This document shows, one piece after another, positions 5,897 to 9,424 of a DNA stretch of 9,424 nucleotides. Numbering within the stretch: the first letter of the stretch is position 1; each line of letters opens with the position of its first letter. Origin of the DNA: CAIZGX01 sp044349305 (GTDB taxonomy: Bacteria; Bacteroidota; Bacteroidia; Flavobacteriales_D; Sanyastnellaceae); contig JBIKRF010000091.1 in the NCBI GenBank assembly GCA_044349305.1, positions 1 through 9,424 on the forward strand, in the 5' to 3' direction. The position numbers and the translations under genes are program-made. Below the pieces are notes generated by a model. It saw only the letters and a list, made by a program, of their open reading frames with translations, was not told where the DNA came from and did no database searches.

Positions 5897-7972
5897 TCAA
5901 TCTTCTGGGAAGAAACGGTAGTCTTCAATTTCAGCTGCTTCACGAAGTGAGTTGAACAACGTCATTGGAGCACTTGATTTTTGCCCACGCATTTTGTCTT
6001 TTCTGAAAATAACGTAGTTGTCAGGACTTTCTACACGCGTTACATCTGCAGCACGCTGAATAACGTAAACACCGCCTTTTCCTTTGATCGGAGCAGAGAT
6101 GTTTCCAGTCGGCAAACCAAACGCAGCACCTATTGCAGCACTTTCAGTTTCTTGAACACCGCTTGAAGGAATGTTACGCATAGCCATTGACAATGTTTCG
6201 AAAGTCATCACTTGAGCAGAAACTTTTCCAGCAATCTCTTCCATTGAACTGCCGGTCATCATAGCCATGTATTTTTCAGCTTTCTTGTCTTTAATAACCT
6301 CTTGTTTCACACGGTCGTATACGTTGCGCAATGAAGGAACTCCTTTTTCTTTAATTTCCATTAAACAAACCACAACGATTCCATCATCGACAGAAATAGG
6401 TTGTGAAATAGATCCTTCTTCCGTTTCAGTGTTGTAGGTCCATCCGATAATCTCAGACGCGCTTTGAATACCGCTAACAGCAGTTGCTTCAGGACGAACA
6501 TTCGGAGAATAAGTTAAACCACCGTAGCTTTCAACAGCACCTGCGCGGAAGCTTGCGCTGTCGCCATGGTTTTGAATGAAGTCAATTGCCTTTTGGTAAG
6601 TTTCTTTCTTTGTAGCAGCACTTGGTGCAATCGGTCTTTCAACTTGAGCGTAATAAGTTACTGGCTTAGCGGCTCCCTTTTTAGTCACTTCAATTAAGTG
6701 TGTTCCGAACTGAGATTCTACAATTTGAAGATCACCCACTTTACCGTTGAAGCAAGCAGCGTCGAATTCAGGAACCATTGCACCTCTTCCGAACATGCCT
6801 AAGTCACCACCTTTAACAGCTGATCCAGGATCTGTGCTGTATTTGGTAGCCATTTCAGCAAAGTTCTTTTTCGATTGGATTACTTTCTTCAAAGAATCTG
6901 CTTTTGCTTTTCCTACAGCGCCTTTCTCTTTGAAAAGAATGTGACGTGCTTGAACAGAATCAATCTCGCTTCCGCGTGAAGTTAATTTTACTACACGAGC
7001 AATTCCACCAGAAACAAACGGTCCCATTACACGGCCAATGCTATCTGAAGCTAATTGAGAATTGAATGGCTCTGGGAAACTTCCCAATGCATATTTCACT
7101 TTTCCATTTGCCGGATTACCTGAATTCAAAATAGCAAATGTTGAATCTTCTTTAGAAGTCTTGTTCGCTTTGAAGGAAGCTGCAATTGCTTGAAGGCTCT
7201 CAAGTGTAGCCGTGCTGTCTGCAGCGCTTGTCACCAAAGGAATACGAACATATGCAATGGTGCGACTTCTTTCTTGTTTGAAATCACGATCGTTCTTGTG
7301 CTCGTTGTAATAATTTTCAATGTCCTCGTTCGAGAATGAAATTTCACTCTCCATAATTTGAGCGTATGGCTTAACTACATAAACGATGGAAGCCTTGTCA
7401 TTAGACTGATGGAACATGCTTTTCGCGTCCAAAGAGTTAACATAAGCACCAGCGCTAACCAATGCGTCGTACTTTTCTTTCATGCGTTTTTCAATAACCA
7501 TTCTTCTGTATCCAGTGAATAGGTTGGGCTTTTCAGTTTCCATTTTCTTGAAACTTTCACGCATTTGCTCTTTGAATGGTAGTGAGTCTTGTCCTTGGTA
7601 GAACGTGCTTTTTACGTAAGAGCTTAAGAAGTTACCGAAAAGAATTTCATCCAATTCTTCATCTGTTACCATTAAGCCAAGGCTTTGGTATTCAGGTTCA
7701 AGTAGAGTGGTTTCGATTAAGTTGTTCCAAACATCATTTTCCAAACCGTGGGCTTGGCTGTTGTTGTAACTGAATAATTCCGATTGCTCTTGAAGCATAG
7801 CTCTCCATTGGTCTTGCTTAATGTTTTCGCCATTAATTACACCAACTTTATCTGAAGGGCCGCCGAACATAGCCATTACAGCGTCATACGGAATTAAGAA
7901 GCCGACAATACCAATGCCGACTAGGGCTAATACTAGCCATCCTTGTTTACGAAGGGTTGAAATCATTGCCAT
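5897..7972 (-). CDS. ppiD: PpiD/SurA-like peptidyl-prolyl isomerase, membrane-anchored periplasmic foldase
   Basis: This 691-residue protein has the PpiD plan: a short cytoplasmic start (MAMISTLRKQG), one membrane span (about 12-28), then a long periplasmic part expected to bind and fold outer-membrane and secreted proteins. A SurA_N/PpiD-type chaperone region follows (about 42-240), with VGVINGENI and the TDEELDEILF segment. One clear parvulin (PpiC-type rotamase) domain spans about 339-432: VQARHILF, FAEMATKYSTDPGSAVKGGD, LGMFGRGAMVPEFDAACF and FGTHLIEVTKKG. The C-terminal 260 residues contain a second weaker region (about 520-640) of chaperone or degenerate parvulin type. The start fits the family, whose members begin with a few residues before the KQGWLV anchor. 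There is no Shine-Dalgarno. It lies 76 bp downstream of the CorC-type gene on the same strand with no terminator between, so it is probably co-transcribed, perhaps with an extra promoter. Confidence 0.92.
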   Translation of the reverse strand: MAMISTLRKQGWLVLALVGIGIVGFLIPYDAVMAMFGGPSDKVGVINGENIKQDQWRAMLQEQSELFSYNNSQAHGLENDVWNNLIETTLLEPEYQSLGLMVTDEELDEILFGNFLSSYVKSTFYQGQDSLPFKEQMRESFKKMETEKPNLFTGYRRMVIEKRMKEKYDALVSAGAYVNSLDAKSMFHQSNDKASIVYVVKPYAQIMESEISFSNEDIENYYNEHKNDRDFKQERSRTIAYVRIPLVTSAADSTATLESLQAIAASFKANKTSKEDSTFAILNSGNPANGKVKYALGSFPEPFNSQLASDSIGRVMGPFVSGGIARVVKLTSRGSEIDSVQARHILFKEKGAVGKAKADSLKKVIQSKKNFAEMATKYSTDPGSAVKGGDLGMFGRGAMVPEFDAACFNGKVGDLQIVESQFGTHLIEVTKKGAAKPVTYYAQVERPIAPSAATKKETYQKAIDFIQNHGDSASFRAGAVESYGGLTYSPNVRPEATAVSGIQSASEIIGWTYNTETEEGSISQPISVDDGIVVVCLMEIKEKGVPSLRNVYDRVKQEVIKDKKAEKYMAMMTGSSMEEIAGKVSAQVMTFETLSMAMRNIPSSGVQETESAAIGAAFGLPTGNISAPIKGKGGVYVIQRAADVTRVESPDNYVIFRKDKMRGQKSSAPMTLFNSLREAAEIEDYRFFPED

Positions 7973-7985
7973 AGTTATGGACTAT

Positions 7986-7993
7986 AAAATTTA
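7986..7993 (-). promoter_or_regulatory. Weak candidate -7 element upstream of ppiD
   Basis: On the minus strand TAAATTTT matches five of six fixed positions of TAnnTTTG, 13 nt before the ppiD ATG at 7972. No TTG is found at the expected -33 distance. It may only be A/T-rich chance similarity. Confidence 0.2.
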
Positions 7994-8007
7994 GGAGTGC
8001 GAATATC

Positions 8008-8028
8008 GGAAATTTGCTTGAAAATTCC
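8008..8028. repeat. Imperfect 21-bp palindrome in the gap upstream of ppiD
   Basis: GGAAATTT (8008-8015) and AAAATTCC (8021-8028) form an inverted repeat around a GCTTG centre, pairing seven of eight positions. It sits 36 nt upstream of the ppiD start, within the 76-bp gap (7973-8048) after the CorC-type gene; the gap also holds a 9-T run at 8032-8040. It lacks the GC-rich stem and U tract of a terminator. It could be an operator or an mRNA hairpin, or simply A/T-rich chance. Confidence 0.35.
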
Positions 8029-8048
8029 TTGTTTTTTTTTAGAATCGC

Positions 8049-9353
8049 TCAGCTATTTGTCAATTCTTCAATGTTTTGAAGCTGAACAAGCTTAATTTGA
8101 CGTTCATTAACGGCCAAAATTGTGAATCGGTAGCGGTCAATGATGAATTCCTGATTCACTTCTGGGAAGTCTTGATGGAAATTTAAAATGAGTCCGCCGA
8201 GGGTGTCATATTCCTCTTCGTTTTCAGGAAGTTCTAGTTTGTATTTCTCGTTGATGTAATGCACATCTAATCTTCCTGAGAAATCATAAATGCCTTTTTT
8301 TATTTCACGCTCAACATTATCGATGGTGTCGTGCTCATCTTCAATTTCTCCGAAAATTTCTTCAATAATATCTTCGAAAGTTATTAACCCACTGGTTCCG
8401 CCGAATTCATCGACAACGGCGGCTACACTTTTTTTCTGACTTCGGAAAATTTTCAAGATTTCGTTGGCGGCCATGGGCTCAGGAACAATTGCAATAGGAC
8501 GAAGAATTTCTTTGATTTCTTTCGGGTTTTTGAAGAAGTCGCTGAAGTGAACGTATCCAATCAATTGGTCAATGTTTTCGCGGTAGACAATGATTTTGGA
8601 AAGTTTCGTTTCAATGAAAAGATCTTTAGCTTTCGCAATGCTTTCAGCAATGTCAATTGCAACAATTTCGTTTCGAGGCAGCATACAATCGCGTGCCTTC
8701 AACAAAGAAAAATCAAGTGCATTTTGAAAGAATTGTATCTCAAGATCAAGTTCATTCTGTTGCGAATTCGCGCCAGTAAATCCTTCCAAATAGTGATTCA
8801 AATCTGTTCTTCCAAAAACAATGTCTTGTTCCTTTGGTGAGTTTCGGAAGAGCATTGAAATTATCCATTCGCTAACTTTTGTAACACTGTATGCAAATAC
8901 AAACAATACCGCGTACCAAATAGCAATAAGCGGAGATAGTCGAAGCAACCACTTGTTAGGCTGGGCCGATAACAATGCTTTCGGAATGAATTCTCCAAAA
9001 ATGAGTACTACCAGGGTAGAGATGATGGTTTGTAAAATTAATACGCCATAGGATCCGACCACTTCATCCAAAGATGGAAAGGAAGATTCGAGCAAAGTAG
9101 TAAGCACATCACCGAATACAATTCCATAAATAACCAAGGAAATATTATTTCCCACCAAGAGCATCGCAAGGAAGAGTTTTGGTTTTCCTACAAGAGAAGA
9201 AAGAATGGAAGCTCCAAAAACGCCTTGCTTTTTATCCAATTCAATTTTTAGTTTGTTGGAAGTAAGGAAAGCGATTTCAACCCCTGAATAGAAGGCGCAT
9301 CCGACAAGGGTGCCAAGAATAATTAGTATCTGAGAAATTTCAATATTACCCAT
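8049..9353 (-). CDS. CorC/HlyC (CNNM-type) membrane protein with DUF21, paired CBS and C-terminal CorC domains
   Basis: This 434-residue inner-membrane protein belongs to the CNNM/CorC family, linked to magnesium or other cation export and often annotated as hemolysin. The DUF21 membrane domain (about 1-190) has hydrophobic segments near 8-28, 58-80, 101-120 and 138-160 and the family signatures AFYSGVEIAFLTSNKLK (20-36) and GEFIPKALL (120-128). Two CBS motifs follow: ARDCMLPRNEIVAIDI (220-235) opens the first, and VAAVVDEFGGTSGLITFEDI (310-329) then IEEIFGEIEDEHD close the second. The C-terminal CorC_HlyC domain covers about 350-425, with YDFSGRLDV and YDTLGGLIL. Flavobacterial GldE is in the same family, but no gldD lies next to it here, so no gliding role is claimed. 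Its ATG overlaps the end of an upstream membrane-protein gene by 8 nt, and ppiD follows, which points to an envelope operon. Confidence 0.93.
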   Translation of the reverse strand: MGNIEISQILIILGTLVGCAFYSGVEIAFLTSNKLKIELDKKQGVFGASILSSLVGKPKLFLAMLLVGNNISLVIYGIVFGDVLTTLLESSFPSLDEVVGSYGVLILQTIISTLVVLIFGEFIPKALLSAQPNKWLLRLSPLIAIWYAVLFVFAYSVTKVSEWIISMLFRNSPKEQDIVFGRTDLNHYLEGFTGANSQQNELDLEIQFFQNALDFSLLKARDCMLPRNEIVAIDIAESIAKAKDLFIETKLSKIIVYRENIDQLIGYVHFSDFFKNPKEIKEILRPIAIVPEPMAANEILKIFRSQKKSVAAVVDEFGGTSGLITFEDIIEEIFGEIEDEHDTIDNVEREIKKGIYDFSGRLDVHYINEKYKLELPENEEEYDTLGGLILNFHQDFPEVNQEFIIDRYRFTILAVNERQIKLVQLQNIEELTNS

Positions 9354-9424
9354 TGTTCTTATTCATTCTACGGTACATTCCGAAACGGAAAAGAAACCAC
9401 ATGAGTGCAATTCCGGGAATAAAT
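9346..9424 (-). CDS. C-terminal end of an unidentified membrane protein gene, cut by the window edge
   Basis: Reading the minus strand from 9423, one frame stays open for 25 codons and ends in TAA at 9346-9348. It gives FIPGIALMWFLFRFGMYRRM followed by NKNNG: a hydrophobic stretch, then a basic tail, as at the end of a membrane-spanning segment. The other two minus-strand frames hit stops before the next gene. The stop is embedded in the start of the CorC-type gene (ATGGGTAA), an 8-nt overlap typical of coupled operon genes, which supports this being real coding sequence. The family cannot be identified from so few residues. From memory, lptC and neighbouring envelope genes often precede the CorC-ppiD pair in flavobacteria, but this tail is not recognisably LptC. 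Confidence 0.55.
   Translation of the reverse strand, partial: FIPGIALMWFLFRFGMYRRMNKNNG

Noticed and set aside
8031..8040. T run after the CorC-type gene as part of a terminator
   Set aside because: On the transcribed minus strand this is an A run, and no GC-rich hairpin precedes it, so it cannot be an intrinsic terminator for that gene.
8049..9353. Assignment of the CBS-domain protein as gliding protein GldE
   Set aside because: GldE belongs to this family, but no gldD or other gliding gene is adjacent, and the gene pairs with ppiD instead; sequence alone cannot decide.

Overview
The window looks like chromosomal DNA from a member of the Bacteroidota, most likely Flavobacteriales. The evidence is gene content (a PD40/TolB-like outer-membrane protein, an SDR-type threonine dehydrogenase, a PpiD-like foldase beside a CorC-type CBS protein), moderate A+T content, starts without clear Shine-Dalgarno sequences, and at least one good Bacteroidota-type promoter (TTG, 18-bp spacer, TAnnTTTG). 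A genus cannot be named from this sequence. Coding density is very high. No stretch over 300 bases lacks a gene, and the longest non-coding gap is 76 bp. I see no tRNA, rRNA, mobile element, CRISPR array or phage gene.

Layout, left to right. (1) Positions 1-1103, plus strand: the C-terminal part of an outer-membrane beta-barrel protein whose 5' end lies outside the window. (2) Positions 1104-3585, minus strand: cysS followed by a membrane-anchored M28-family glutaminyl-cyclase-like enzyme. These two overlap by 11 nt and probably form one operon. The enzyme's stop codon directly abuts the stop codon of the convergent outer-membrane gene. (3) Positions 3609-4610, minus strand: an SDR-type L-threonine 3-dehydrogenase and its hairpin terminator, which sits just upstream of cysS. 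(4) Positions 4611-4648: a 38-bp divergent intergenic region with a consensus -7 element for the dehydrogenase and a weaker candidate for queA. (5) Positions 4649-5845, plus strand: an unusually long queA-type tRNA ribosyltransferase-isomerase, ending at a perfect 10-bp hairpin shared with the convergent ppiD. (6) Positions 5897-9424, minus strand: a probable envelope operon, transcribed as an unidentified membrane protein (only its last 25 residues are present), then a CorC/HlyC-type CBS-domain membrane protein, then a PpiD/SurA-like periplasmic foldase.

Functional picture: the genes are mostly housekeeping. Two concern tRNA (cysteine charging and queuosine modification), one threonine catabolism, and the rest the cell envelope (outer-membrane barrel, periplasmic folding, a transport-linked membrane protein and an exported cyclase). 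I found no convincing new multi-gene system. The points most worth a second look are the long QueA variant, the cyclase coupled to cysS, the terminator pressed against the cysS start, the ppiD terminator with a UUCG tetraloop, and the small promoter-sized gaps.
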